Shown in pieces: positions 34,274 through 43,309 of a stretch of 64,000 nt of DNA. Each line of letters opens with the position of its first letter. Within the stretch, counting starts at the first letter, position 1. Below the pieces are notes generated by a model, which was not told the origin of the DNA, ran no database searches, and saw only the letters and a program-made list of their open reading frames with translations. Position numbers and translations under genes: made by a program. The DNA comes from Actibacterium naphthalenivorans (GTDB lineage: Bacteria > Pseudomonadota > Alphaproteobacteria > Rhodobacterales > Rhodobacteraceae): assembly GCF_014196965.1 (NCBI RefSeq), contig NZ_JACIEQ010000005.1, positions 124,001 to 188,000 on the forward strand, written 5' to 3'.

Positions 34274-35425
34274 TCAGTACAGGCTCTCAGAGTTGCTGGT
34301 GACATCATCTTCCGTCACCTTGCCCCACAGCACTTTATAGACCCAAGCGGTATAGAGCAGGATCAGCGGCACGAAGATCACCGTCACCACCAGCATCACG
34401 AACAGCGTCAGATGCGACGACGAACTGTCCCAGACCGTCAGGGAGGACCGCGGATCGATTGTCGAGGGCAGGATGAAGGGGAACATCGTCAGCCCCACCG
34501 AAGAGATGACGCCGAAGATACCCAGCTTCGACCACAGCAGAGTCGAGACCTCGCGCCCGGCGCGCAGCCCGCGCATGGCCATCGCCATGCCGACAAAGCC
34601 CAGCAGCGGTGCGATCGCGATCCACGGGCGCGCGGTGTAGGACGCGCCCCAGCTCACACCCTTTGCAACTTCGGAATGCAGCGGGTTCGACGGGCCGTTG
34701 CGCACCACGTCATCGACCAGCGTATAACCGTCGATCCCGAACAGGAGCCACACACCCGCCAGCGCATAGCCGGCCATCGCCACGATGCCCGCGACACTGC
34801 CATAGGTACGGGCGCGTTGGGACACCGGCCCTTCGGTCTTCAGCGTCAGCCAGGCGGCGCCATGCTGCAGCAGCATCGCCACCGAAACCGCCCCCGCCAA
34901 CAGCGCGAAAGGGTTGAGCAGGCCGAAAAAGCCCCCTTCATACATCGCCCACAGATCATCCGTCAGGCGGAAGGGCACGCCCTGCAGCACATTGCCCACA
35001 GCCACGCCGAAGATCAGCGCCGGCACCGCGCCGCCGACGAAAAGCGCCCAGTCCCACGCCGTGCGCCAGGTGGTGTCTTCGCGTTTGGAGCGGTAGGTGA
35101 AGGCCACCGGGCGCAGGATGAGCGCGGCAAGCACCACGAACATCGCCAGATAGAAGCCCGAGAAGCTGACCGCGTAGAGCGAGGGCCATGCCGCGAAAAT
35201 GGCGCCGCCCCCCAGGATGAACCACACCTGGTTGCCTTCCCAGACCGGGCCGACCGTGTTGATCACCACGCGGCGCTCGGTGTCTGTCTTGGCGACGAAG
35301 GGCAACAGCGCGCCCACGCCCAGGTCGAACCCGTCGGTCAGGGCGAAGCCGATCAGCAGGACGCCGAGCAGAAGCCACCAGATGACGCGCAGGGTGTCGA
35401 ATTCGATCAGTTCATGAAGGATCAT
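34274..35425 (-). CDS. cydB: Cytochrome bd ubiquinol oxidase subunit II
   Basis: A 383-residue membrane subunit with about nine helices. It opens MILHELIEFDTLRVIWWLLL and has GFALTDGFDLGVGALLPFVA, RRVVINTVGPVWEGNQVWFI and LILRPVAFTYRSKREDTTWR, all conserved in CydB. It pairs with CydA in the high-affinity quinol oxidase used at low oxygen. It follows cydA with a five-base gap and precedes cydX. Confidence 0.95.
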   Translation of the reverse strand: MILHELIEFDTLRVIWWLLLGVLLIGFALTDGFDLGVGALLPFVAKTDTERRVVINTVGPVWEGNQVWFILGGGAIFAAWPSLYAVSFSGFYLAMFVVLAALILRPVAFTYRSKREDTTWRTAWDWALFVGGAVPALIFGVAVGNVLQGVPFRLTDDLWAMYEGGFFGLLNPFALLAGAVSVAMLLQHGAAWLTLKTEGPVSQRARTYGSVAGIVAMAGYALAGVWLLFGIDGYTLVDDVVRNGPSNPLHSEVAKGVSWGASYTARPWIAIAPLLGFVGMAMAMRGLRAGREVSTLLWSKLGIFGVISSVGLTMFPFILPSTIDPRSSLTVWDSSSSHLTLFVMLVVTVIFVPLILLYTAWVYKVLWGKVTEDDVTSNSESLY

Positions 35426-35430
35426 CAGAC

Positions 35431-37044
35431 TTACTCCGCAGGGGTTTCGGCAAACGGGCCCTTGCCGTCATGGGTCCGCAGGCGATGCGTGTGCCGCTCT
35501 GTCCAGACGTCGGTTTCGGCGACGTCCATATAGGGGCCCTTGCGGATGTATTTCAGCATCAGCCCCATCTCGATCACGAAGAGCACGGTATAGAGCGTCA
35601 CGAACCCGGCAAGCGTCAGCAGCAGGTCGCTCACGCTCAGATGGCTGACGGACATCGCCGTGGGCAGCACGCCGTCCACCGTCCAGGGCTGGCGGCCGAA
35701 TTCGGCCACGAACCAGCCAAGCTCTGCCGCGATCCAGGGCGCGGGGATCATGATCACCGCGAGCCGCAAGGCGGGGCGCGGAAAGCGCATGCCCCTGAAG
35801 CTGGCCATGAAGAAGAAATAGGTCATCGTGGCGATGAAGCCGAAACCGAGCGCTACCATGAACCGGAACGCCCAGAACAGCGGCCAGACCTGCGGCACGG
35901 TATCGTTCGAGGCGATGGCGATCTGCTTGTCGGTGGCATCGCGCGGATCGTCGACGTAGCGGCGCAGCAGGAAGGCGAAGCCAAGATCGCCGCTGTGCTC
36001 TTCGAAGGTTGCCACCACATCGGCGGGCGCGTCATCGCGCAACTCGCGGATCTGGGTCAGCGCGTCATAGGCGATGATGCCCGACCGGATGCGCGCCTCG
36101 GCGTTTTCCACCAGCTCGGCAATGCCCGGAATTTCGGTGGTCAGCGAACGCGTGCCGATCAGCCCCATCGCCCAGGGAACGTGGATGGCATAATGCGTCT
36201 CGCGCGCCTCGCGGTTGGGGAAACCCACCAGCGTGAAAGAGGCCGGCGCGGGCTGGGTGTGCCACATCGCCTCGATTGCGGCGAGTTTCATTTTCTGGCT
36301 GTGGGTGGCGGAATACCCGGATTCGTCACCAAGAACGACAACCGACACCGCGGAGGCCAGGCCAAAGCTGGCCGCGACCGAGATCGAGCGCCGGGCCAGT
36401 TCGGTGTGGCGCCCTTTCAGCAGGTACCAGGCCGAGACGCCCAGAACAAAGACCGCGGCGGTGACGTAGCCGGCCGAAACCGTGTGCACGAATTTGGCCT
36501 GCGCGACCTCGTTGAACATGACCTCGAAGAAGCTGGTCATCTCCATCCGCATGGTCATCGGGTTGAATTCCGCGCCCACGGGGTTTTGCATCCAGCCGTT
36601 GGCGATCAGGATCCACAGCGCCGAGAGGTTGGAGCCGAGCGCGACCAGCCAGGTGACAGTCAGGTGCGCGCGCTTGCTCAGCTTGTCCCAGCCGAAGAAG
36701 AACAGCCCCACGAAGGTCGCCTCGAGGAAGAAGGCCATCAGCCCCTCGATCGCCAGCGGGGCGCCAAAGATATCGCCCATATAATGGCTGTAATAGCTCC
36801 AGTTCATGCCGAACTGGAACTCCATGGTGATGCCGGTGGCGACACCAAGAACGAAGTTGATCCCGAAAAGCGACCCCCAGAATTTGGTCATCTGGCGCCA
36901 GATCGGCCGGTTGGTCATCACATAGACCGTCTCCATGATCGCGACGAGGACCGACAGGCCCAGCGTCAGCGGCACGAAGAGGAAGTGATACATGGCTGTC
37001 ATCGCGAATTGCAGTCGCGACAACTCGACAATGTCCAGTTCCAT
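35431..37044 (-). CDS. cydA: Cytochrome bd ubiquinol oxidase subunit I
   Basis: The heme-bearing subunit of the bd quinol oxidase, 537 residues. MELDIVELSRLQFAMTAMYH (heme b595 His near 20), FLFVPLTLGLSVLVAIMETV, FFLEATFVGLFFFGWDKLSK (conserved Glu pair region), AEFNPMTMRMEMTSFFEVMF and WPLFWAFRFMVALGFGF are conserved features. Length suggests the long Q-loop form. The ATG at 37044 follows AAGGAG. An exact FNR box lies 81 bp upstream, so the cydABX unit has its own promoter although cydDC lies just upstream. Confidence 0.95.
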   Translation of the reverse strand: MELDIVELSRLQFAMTAMYHFLFVPLTLGLSVLVAIMETVYVMTNRPIWRQMTKFWGSLFGINFVLGVATGITMEFQFGMNWSYYSHYMGDIFGAPLAIEGLMAFFLEATFVGLFFFGWDKLSKRAHLTVTWLVALGSNLSALWILIANGWMQNPVGAEFNPMTMRMEMTSFFEVMFNEVAQAKFVHTVSAGYVTAAVFVLGVSAWYLLKGRHTELARRSISVAASFGLASAVSVVVLGDESGYSATHSQKMKLAAIEAMWHTQPAPASFTLVGFPNREARETHYAIHVPWAMGLIGTRSLTTEIPGIAELVENAEARIRSGIIAYDALTQIRELRDDAPADVVATFEEHSGDLGFAFLLRRYVDDPRDATDKQIAIASNDTVPQVWPLFWAFRFMVALGFGFIATMTYFFFMASFRGMRFPRPALRLAVIMIPAPWIAAELGWFVAEFGRQPWTVDGVLPTAMSVSHLSVSDLLLTLAGFVTLYTVLFVIEMGLMLKYIRKGPYMDVAETDVWTERHTHRLRTHDGKGPFAETPAE

Positions 37045-37095
37045 GTCGTTCTCCTTGCTGGCGAGGATAAACTTGCCTCGCAAATACCTATTTAT

Positions 37096-37146
37096 GCATA
37101 TGCGACGATCGGCTGTGCCCAGCCTTGATATGGATCAAGCATATGC
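37096..37146. promoter_or_regulatory. cydABX promoter region with FNR box and repeated palindrome
   Basis: TTGATATGGATCAA (37125-37138) is a perfect TTGAT-N4-ATCAA FNR site. Two copies of the palindrome GCATATGC lie at 37096-37103 and 37139-37146, flanking it. FNR control of cytochrome bd is well established; the role of the GCATATGC pair is unknown. Confidence 0.75.
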
Positions 37147-37160
37147 AGAAAATGTAATAT

Positions 37161-38816
37161 CTACCCGACGCAAATCGTCGCCCCGGCCCATGCCCGCTCG
37201 GTGGCATTATGCGAGGCGATCAGGATCGCCGCGTCGGGAAGATAACCGCGCAGGCCGGCGAGAACCCGCATTGCCGTTTCAGCGTCCAGCCCCTCGGTCG
37301 GCTCGTCCAGCAGCAGAACGTCGGGCCGGCGCAGCAGAACCCGCGCCAGCGCCAGCCGCCGCTGCTCGCCCCCCGAAAGGCCGGCGCCCGCTTCGCCCAG
37401 CCGCCAGTCAAGGCCGCCCTTGGCGCGGAGCGTCTGCTCCAGGCAAACCGCGCGCAGCACCTCCCACGCGGCGCTGTCGGGCAGATCCGGGCAGGCAAGC
37501 GACAGGGCCTCGCGGATGCTGCCCGACATCAGCGCGCTGCGCTGCGGCAGCAGGGCCAGATGGCGGCGCAGGGCCTTCGGCGACCAGGCATCGACGGGAT
37601 GGCCCAGCACGCGGACCGTACCGCCCTGAGGTGTCAGCAGCCCGGCGAGGATCAGCAACAGCGTGCTTTTGCCGCGCCCGCTCGGCCCTTCCAGCGCCAC
37701 GGTCTGGCCAGGCATCAGACAGAGCGAAAATCCGTTCAGCACCGGCGCGCCCGCCGCACCACGGCTGAAACACACGCGCTCAAGCTCGATCGCCGGGGCC
37801 CCGGCGGCGGGCGTGGTCTGGCCCTGACCGGGGGCCGGGCCGGCGTCCGGCACGAGGGAATGCTCGACGCGCCGGGCGGCATCGCTCATCCGGCCCATCT
37901 CGGCCGCGGTGCGGCGCAGCGGGGCGATGGATTCCGCGAGCGCCAGCGCCATGAACACCCCAAGTGCTGCCACAGGCGCCTGAAACACCCCGGCACGCAC
38001 CAGCCAGGCGCCAAGCAACAGCGCGCCCGCCACCACGAGCGTGCCCGTCATCGCCAGCAGCGCCCCGGCAAACCGCTCTGTCCGGTCCAGCCGCGCCCGT
38101 TCGGCGCCGCGCCGCCGGTCGGCGTCCAGCACGGCCTCGCGCTGATCGCCCAGCCGCCCATAGACCGCCAGATCATCGCGCGCGCGCAGCAGGTCGATCA
38201 GCCGGGCGCGGAACGCCTGCCGGGCCCGCTCGACCCGGCGCGAGGGTTTGTCGGCCGTGCGCGCCGCCCAGACCAGAATTGCACCGGCGGCAATCACATA
38301 TGTCGCCACGACCCAGACCGCGACGCGCAGATCCACCAGCAGAACAAGCGCGGCAAAGCTGACCAGATGCGCCACCAGCGCCGACAGGATGGGCAGCGCA
38401 AAGCGCAGCGGGATGGCATCCAGCGCATCGACATCAGCCATCAGCCGGTTCAGCGCCAGGGCGCCGCGCAGCCGCACGAGCCGGTCATGGGGCGCCTGCG
38501 ACAGGTGGCGCAGCAGCAGCGCGCGCAAATCGGTCAGGGCGCGCAACGTGGCATCATGGGTCAAGAGCCGTTCGCCGTAGCGCGCCGCCGTCCGGCCAAG
38601 CGCCAGCATCCGCACGGCCGCGGCGGGGCGGAACACGTCGAACACCGCCCCTGCCCCCACCAGCCCGGCCGCGGCGGCGGCGGTGATGAACCAGCCCGAA
38701 AGCCCGAGCAGCGCCACGCCGGCCAGCAGCACCACCACGCCAAGCAGCGCGCCGCGCAGCATCACGCCGGGCCGGGACGCCATGATCAGGCGCAGAATGC
38801 GGAACAGGGCGCGCAT
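37161..38816 (-). CDS. cydC: Heterodimeric ABC exporter CydC (cytochrome bd assembly)
   Basis: A 551-residue half-transporter: about six N-terminal membrane helices (MLRGALLGVVVLLAGVALLG, LSGWFITAAAAAG) followed by an ATPase domain with Walker A ALEGPSGRGKSTLLLILAG, signature GAGLSGGEQRRLALARVLL and Walker B VLLLDEPTEGLD. The LSGWFITAAAAAG stretch is characteristic of CydC. With CydD it exports thiols (cysteine/glutathione) needed for cytochrome bd assembly. Its start overlaps the cydD stop by one base. Confidence 0.92.
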   Translation of the reverse strand: MRALFRILRLIMASRPGVMLRGALLGVVVLLAGVALLGLSGWFITAAAAAGLVGAGAVFDVFRPAAAVRMLALGRTAARYGERLLTHDATLRALTDLRALLLRHLSQAPHDRLVRLRGALALNRLMADVDALDAIPLRFALPILSALVAHLVSFAALVLLVDLRVAVWVVATYVIAAGAILVWAARTADKPSRRVERARQAFRARLIDLLRARDDLAVYGRLGDQREAVLDADRRRGAERARLDRTERFAGALLAMTGTLVVAGALLLGAWLVRAGVFQAPVAALGVFMALALAESIAPLRRTAAEMGRMSDAARRVEHSLVPDAGPAPGQGQTTPAAGAPAIELERVCFSRGAAGAPVLNGFSLCLMPGQTVALEGPSGRGKSTLLLILAGLLTPQGGTVRVLGHPVDAWSPKALRRHLALLPQRSALMSGSIREALSLACPDLPDSAAWEVLRAVCLEQTLRAKGGLDWRLGEAGAGLSGGEQRRLALARVLLRRPDVLLLDEPTEGLDAETAMRVLAGLRGYLPDAAILIASHNATERAWAGATICVG

Positions 38817-40504
38817 CAGCCAGCCTCCAGCGATACTTGCCTGTCCATCCGTGCGGCCAGCGCCGCGTCATGGGTGGCCACGATCAGCGTGGCCCCCGCG
38901 CGCGACAGGGCCATCAGCCCGTCGGCCACGGCCCGCGCCGTTTCGGCGTCCAGATCCGCGGTGGGTTCGTCCGCAAGCAGCACATCCGCGCCGGCATAGG
39001 CCGCGCGCGCCACCGTCAGCCGCCGCCCCTCGCCGCCCGACAGGCCGCCGCCGGCCTCGCCCAGCCGGGTCTGCAGCCCGCGCGGCGCGGCCGCCACCAC
39101 ATCGCCCACCGCCGCCGTTGCCAGCGCGCCCGACAGGCGGGCGGGATCGTATAGCGCGCCAAGCGTGACATTGCGGCGCAGGCTGGCGTTCAGAAAACGC
39201 GGCGCCTGGGGCACCCAGCCAAGCCGCGCGCGCCAGGCGTCGGCGGTGTCGTCCGTCAGCGGCCGCCCGGCGACCAGGATCGCCCCACCCGCAGGCTGTT
39301 GCAGACCGGCCAGAAGTGACAGCAACGTGGTCTTACCCGCCCCGCTCGCCCCTGTGATGGCAATGGATGTGCCCGCCGGAATATCCAGATCGGGAAACCG
39401 CAGGTCACGCCCATCCGGAAGCCTGAGCGTCAGCCCGCGCAGCGCGATATGCGCCGGGCCCGTCAGGGCCGGTTGCGGATCGCCGGTGCCAAGGATCTGA
39501 CCGGCCCCGGCTTCGTGCCAGCCTGCAAGTTCCCCGGCCACCGCCTCGGCCGAGGCTTTATCGTGCCAGGCGGCGGACAGATCGCGCATCGGCTGAAAAT
39601 AGTCCGGCGCCAGCAACAGCAGAAAGATCCCCTCGGCCGCGGTAAGGGGCGTGGCATAGGCGCCGAAACCAAGCTGCCCCAGCAGGCTGAACCCGACATA
39701 GACCGCAACCATGGCCACGCCGATGGCCGAGAACAGCTCCAGCACCGTAGAGGACAGAAACGCGATGCGCAGCACCTCCATCGTGCGCTGGCGCAGGCTG
39801 TCGGCCTCGTGCCGGAACCCGGCGACGACCGCATCGCCCGCATCCAGCAGCCGGATGTCGACCAGCGCCGACAGACGCTCTGACAGCAGATCGTTGAGCG
39901 ACCCGATCTTCTGCATCTGCCGTTCGCTAGCCTCTTTGGCGGCCATGCCGACCAGCGCCATGAAAACCGGGATCAGCGGCCCCGAGACCAGAAGCACGAG
40001 CCCCACCGCCCAGGACAGCGCGAACGCGATGGCCAGAATCACAATCGGCACGACCGCCACGCGCATCCGGGCCGGGGCATAGCGTGTCAGATAGGGCTCG
40101 ATCAGATCGAGCTTTTCAGCAGCCAGGGCGGCGATGGCGGCGGAGCCCGCGGTGCCGTTCCGGCGGCGCAGGCTTTCGCGGGCCACGATCTCTTTTCTCC
40201 GGGTCACGACGATCTTTTCGGCCGCACGAAAGGAAATCCCCTCGGCCACGAACCCAAGCCCCGCACGGATCAGGCCGATCAGGGCAAAGCCGCCCGCCGC
40301 GATGGCGGCCTCGACCATACCGCCTGGCGCCAGCAGGGCCGACAGCGCCCAAGCCACAAACGCCGCCTGCGCGATCCACAGAAGACTTGCGAAAACAGAC
40401 AGTGCCGACGCCGCCTGAAGCGGCCGCCGGACCGGCAGCGCCATCGCCGCGAGCATGCGCCCTGCGTTTTTTCCATCACTCTGATCGGGATCGGCCACGT
40501 GCAT
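38816..40504 (-). CDS. cydD: Heterodimeric ABC exporter CydD (cytochrome bd assembly)
   Basis: A 562-residue half-transporter. The membrane domain contains WIAQAAFVAWALSALL, VVPIVILAIAFALSWAVGLV and LSERLSALVDIRLLDAGDAV; the ATPase has Walker A AITGASGAGKTTLLSLLAG, signature GGGLSGGEGRRLTVARAAY and Walker B VLLADEPTADLD. The ATG at 40504 is used here; a TTG at 40510 or an ATG at 40456 are alternatives and none has a strong ribosome site. It is the first gene of cydDC, with an FNR-like box 53 bp upstream. Confidence 0.92.
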   Translation of the reverse strand: MHVADPDQSDGKNAGRMLAAMALPVRRPLQAASALSVFASLLWIAQAAFVAWALSALLAPGGMVEAAIAAGGFALIGLIRAGLGFVAEGISFRAAEKIVVTRRKEIVARESLRRRNGTAGSAAIAALAAEKLDLIEPYLTRYAPARMRVAVVPIVILAIAFALSWAVGLVLLVSGPLIPVFMALVGMAAKEASERQMQKIGSLNDLLSERLSALVDIRLLDAGDAVVAGFRHEADSLRQRTMEVLRIAFLSSTVLELFSAIGVAMVAVYVGFSLLGQLGFGAYATPLTAAEGIFLLLLAPDYFQPMRDLSAAWHDKASAEAVAGELAGWHEAGAGQILGTGDPQPALTGPAHIALRGLTLRLPDGRDLRFPDLDIPAGTSIAITGASGAGKTTLLSLLAGLQQPAGGAILVAGRPLTDDTADAWRARLGWVPQAPRFLNASLRRNVTLGALYDPARLSGALATAAVGDVVAAAPRGLQTRLGEAGGGLSGGEGRRLTVARAAYAGADVLLADEPTADLDAETARAVADGLMALSRAGATLIVATHDAALAARMDRQVSLEAG

Positions 40505-40556
40505 GCCCAAAGATGTATCTCACAACCTTCTTTAATGAGACAACACCCTTGATGAC

Positions 40557-40570
40557 CTGATCTGAATCAA
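40557..40570. promoter_or_regulatory. FNR-like box upstream of cydD
   Basis: CTGATCTGAATCAA differs from TTGAT-N4-ATCAA by one base. Its position fits oxygen control of cydDC in parallel with cydABX. Confidence 0.6.
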
Positions 40571-40671
40571 GCCCGGCCAACTCTGTCACTGCCATCGGAA
40601 CGGGCATGGCCCCACAAAGCATTCGCGGCCGGGCATGGCGCGAATGGCTGACAAATCCATGCGCCGGGCGG

Positions 40672-41352
40672 TTACTTTCCGGTTCGGTTCAACACCGCGC
40701 CGACGGTTTTCAGCATGATCGCGCAATCAAAAAGGAAGGATCTTTTCTCGAGATACTCCGCATCCATGCGCACCCGTTCATCATAGCTGACATCATTGCG
40801 GCCCGAAACCTGCCAGACCCCGGTCACGCCGGGTGTGGCGGCAAGGTAGGCCCATTGATAACCGCCGTATTTGACCAGCTCGGCTTCGATGATCGGGCGC
40901 GGCCCGACAAAGCTCATCTCGCCCTTCAGAACGTTCCAGATTTGCGGCAGCTCATCCAGGCTGGATTTGCGCAGAAACCTCCCAAGTTGCGTGATGCGGG
41001 GGTCTTTCTCCAGCTTGAAGTCCTTGGCCCATTCGGCCGCAGCGTCGGGGTTTTGCTCCAGATGCGCCTTAAGCTTCTTTTCGGCATCCACCACCATGCT
41101 GCGGATCTTCCAGCATTTGAATGCCTTTCCGTTCTGGCCGATGCGCACGTGCCCGAAAAATCCCGGCCCGCCGTCACATTTGGTGAGCGCCCACAGAAGC
41201 CCTGTTACGGGCAGCGCAACCGGAAAAAGCAGCAGCGCAAAAACGATGTCGAACAAACGCTTTCCGAATTTCGCATAGACGCCGTTCAGTTCTTGAGAAT
41301 CGATGGGTCTTTCGAGCGAAACATCGACGCTCCGCCAACTTAAATGCTCCAT
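40672..41352 (-). CDS. Exopolysaccharide priming sugar transferase, ExoY-like
   Basis: The 226-residue bacterial sugar transferase (undecaprenyl-phosphate hexose-1-phosphate transferase) has one N-terminal membrane segment (FGKRLFDIVFALLLFPVALP) and the catalytic block: GPGFFGHVRIGQNGKAFKCW, KIRSMVVDAEKKL, LGRFLRKSSLDELPQIWNVL, KGEMSFVGPRPIIEAELVKY and PGVTGVWQVSGRNDVSYDER. It starts the lipid-linked repeat unit. The length matches ExoY (single membrane segment) rather than WbaP. It stands alone on the reverse strand, with a 527-bp gap upstream. Confidence 0.93.
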   Translation of the reverse strand: MEHLSWRSVDVSLERPIDSQELNGVYAKFGKRLFDIVFALLLFPVALPVTGLLWALTKCDGGPGFFGHVRIGQNGKAFKCWKIRSMVVDAEKKLKAHLEQNPDAAAEWAKDFKLEKDPRITQLGRFLRKSSLDELPQIWNVLKGEMSFVGPRPIIEAELVKYGGYQWAYLAATPGVTGVWQVSGRNDVSYDERVRMDAEYLEKRSFLFDCAIMLKTVGAVLNRTGK

Positions 41353-41879
41353 AATGCTACCCCCGAGGCGGCCAATGGCCTCCGCGTAAAATTCAGTGTT
41401 CCAACAGCGCTAATAGGACTTCAAATAAACAAGACACCGAAGAACACACGAAGACGTGCTTCCCCTCCCAATTGAGAGTCTTCCGTTTTTTGGGCCCAGA
41501 GGACCAAGGACCGATCAAGTCGACTTGTACTTTAGGACAGCCTACAGGATGCACCCGCAGCAAGACACAGCGGGGGCGGTATTAGCGCCATTTTTTACAA
41601 AAAATTTAATTATCCCGCCCCGATAGAGCGGTTCTGCGCATTTTTTGCGCGCCCCAACACGCCCTTCGCTTCGCATTCGCAGCACGAACTGATTCTGCGG
41701 ACGCGAGCGCGCCGGCGATTTGCCTCAAAAAGGCGCCGCTTTCACCTCATTCGGGCACTGCTTTTCCGATAGGCCGGTGTTGAAAACGCGCCGTCCCGGG
41801 GGTGCGCGACCTGTCCCAGGCGCGCCGGGGAAAAACGCCCGGCGTCGTGCGCCCTTGTCTCCACGCGGGGTAACTCAGG
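41353..41879. other. Gene-free 527-bp region upstream of the ExoY-like gene
   Basis: It separates two divergent genes and contains an AT-rich core (41590-41615, with ATTTTTTACAAAAAATTTAA) and a hairpin GCGCA-TTTTT-TGCGC (41636-41650). A forward open frame from 41720 that runs into the next gene is a frame shadow. It is probably a long regulatory region; no known operator was recognised. Confidence 0.45.
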
Positions 41880-42416
41880 ATGAAGCGAAAACCGGTGATC
41901 TTGCCGCCCGAAGACCCATGCGATGCTGGCGCCGGCTCGGCCAGAGGGCTCTGGCGTGGCGCGGCGCTGCTGATCCTGAGTACCGCACTGGCGTTTGCCC
42001 CTGCCGCGCCACCGGTTCAGGCCGCACAGGCTGCGGCCACGCCGCGCGGCAATGTCATTGTCATCACCGACGATCGTGGCGGGCAGGTCGGCGCGCGTGC
42101 CGCCGAGATCGAGCGCCTTCGCGCCAAGGGTGATCGGGTTGAAATTCGCGGGGGGGTCTGTCTTTCTTCCTGCACGATGTACCTAGGCCTACCGAAGGCC
42201 TGTGTGACGCCCGGCACTCGTTTCGGGTTTCACGGACCATCCTATTTCGGCGCCAAACTCAGCCCGCGGGATTTTGAATACTGGTCCAACGTGATCGCAT
42301 CGCATTACCCGGAACCGCTGCGGTCCTGGTATATGCAGGAAGGCCGCACCCGGATCACGACCCATTTCCTGTTGCGCGGGCGGGATCTCATTCGCATGGG
42401 AATCCCAAGGTGCTGA
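41880..42416 (+). CDS. Exported ClpP/crotonase-fold-like protein of unknown function
   Basis: The 178-residue product has an N-terminal hydrophobic segment (LWRGAALLILSTALAFAPAA, residues 24-43) ending in a signal-peptidase-like AQAA site. It then has GNVIVITDDRGGQVGARAAE and a CLSSCTMYLGLPKACV segment (94-109), followed by TRFGFHGPSYFG. The G-x-C-x-S-x-C-T pattern and the downstream His resemble predicted periplasmic proteins of the COG3904 type with a ClpP-like fold, where Ser96 or Ser97 and His118 could be catalytic. Four cysteines lie in the mature part. It is near exopolysaccharide genes but no functional link is shown. Confidence 0.7.
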   Translation: MKRKPVILPPEDPCDAGAGSARGLWRGAALLILSTALAFAPAAPPVQAAQAAATPRGNVIVITDDRGGQVGARAAEIERLRAKGDRVEIRGGVCLSSCTMYLGLPKACVTPGTRFGFHGPSYFGAKLSPRDFEYWSNVIASHYPEPLRSWYMQEGRTRITTHFLLRGRDLIRMGIPRC

Positions 42417-42536
42417 ACAGCGCAAATCTATACTCGGGCGACTGAGCGCATCACCGCTTGGGCCGTCCCGCGAGTATCTGATACCGGGCGGCCGGCAGAA
42501 TCCGAAAACTCCGCCATAGCCGATCGCACGAGGGGA

Positions 42537-42779
42537 TCAGCCCCCCGTGGTGCTTGTCGTGCTGGTGGTATTCGTCGTATTTGTCGTGCCAGAGGCACCG
42601 GCGAGCAGCCCCGCAACGCCGCCACCCGAGGAGGCCGGCGAAAGGGAGCCGATAAAGTTCGTCGCACCCGCTGCCGGGGGCAGCTTCAACAGCTCATCGG
42701 AACTCGAAACGCTCTGCGCCGTCGCCGGCGCCACTGAGACGATCAAAACCAGCCCGGCAATAACATTCTGAATGTTCAT
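42537..42779 (-). CDS. Small secreted Ser/Thr-rich protein
   Basis: An 80-residue product with a clean signal peptide (MNIQNVIAGLVLIVSVAPAT, then AQS), a short segment SSSDELLKLPPAAGATNFIG, a Gly/Ala/Ser stretch and a C-terminal low-complexity tail TTNTTNTTSTTSTTGG. GGAG is seven bases upstream of the ATG, supporting a real gene. No family is recognised. It sits upstream of, and divergent from, the Wzc-like gene and may be a surface or matrix component. Confidence 0.6.
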   Translation of the reverse strand: MNIQNVIAGLVLIVSVAPATAQSVSSSDELLKLPPAAGATNFIGSLSPASSGGGVAGLLAGASGTTNTTNTTSTTSTTGG

Positions 42780-43309
42780 GGCAATCTCCGGTATCTATTT
42801 TCGCTTTCTGTATATCAGAAATCTGGCCCGCAAGACAGCGAATCACACGCGTAAAGCAGATAATTTTTCGCCGAAATTCCGCGCGCCGGCCGCCAATCTG
42901 CAACCTTATTGAGCAGTTTCGCCCAAACACCGTTTTCTACGATTTGGCCGCAGCCCTGCGCCGCGGCATCCAACATGGTATCTGCGCCCTCACCCCCCGG
43001 GGCAGCCACCCGAAGCTGCACCTAACACCGGCGGGCTCCTTCGCCGCATTATTCCGGCAGCTTTCCCCCAGAGCAGCAGGCCCGACGCCACGATAAAGAC
43101 GCGCCCTGCCCGCCCTAGCCCGTTGGCGCGGCCGTCTGTGGAAATCTTTGCAAATGCAGCGTCCAGCCACTTTTGCTCTCTTTCTTACGCGCCATAATTG
43201 CAGCATAGTAAATGAAAAATTGACCCTGCAACGGCTCTGGGCCACGTTTACAGTGTCTGTTGATCGTGCGTGAATTCATGCGCCCCTAACGAAGGCCCCT
43301 CAGTTTTCC
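42780..43309. other. Gene-poor 530-bp region before the Wzc-like gene
   Basis: A reverse frame (42815-43021, 68 codons) encodes a Cys-containing peptide without a clear ribosome site and is left uncalled. The stretch 43190-43270 is AT-richer and is the likely promoter of the Wzc-like gene. No operator was identified. Confidence 0.4.

Noticed and set aside
35470-37128. 552-codon forward frame opposite cydA
   Set aside because: Shadow of cydA; no start context and no domain.
42815-43021. Reverse 68-codon frame upstream of the Wzc-like gene
   Set aside because: GTG start without a ribosome site and overlap with the likely promoter region; no similarity recognised.
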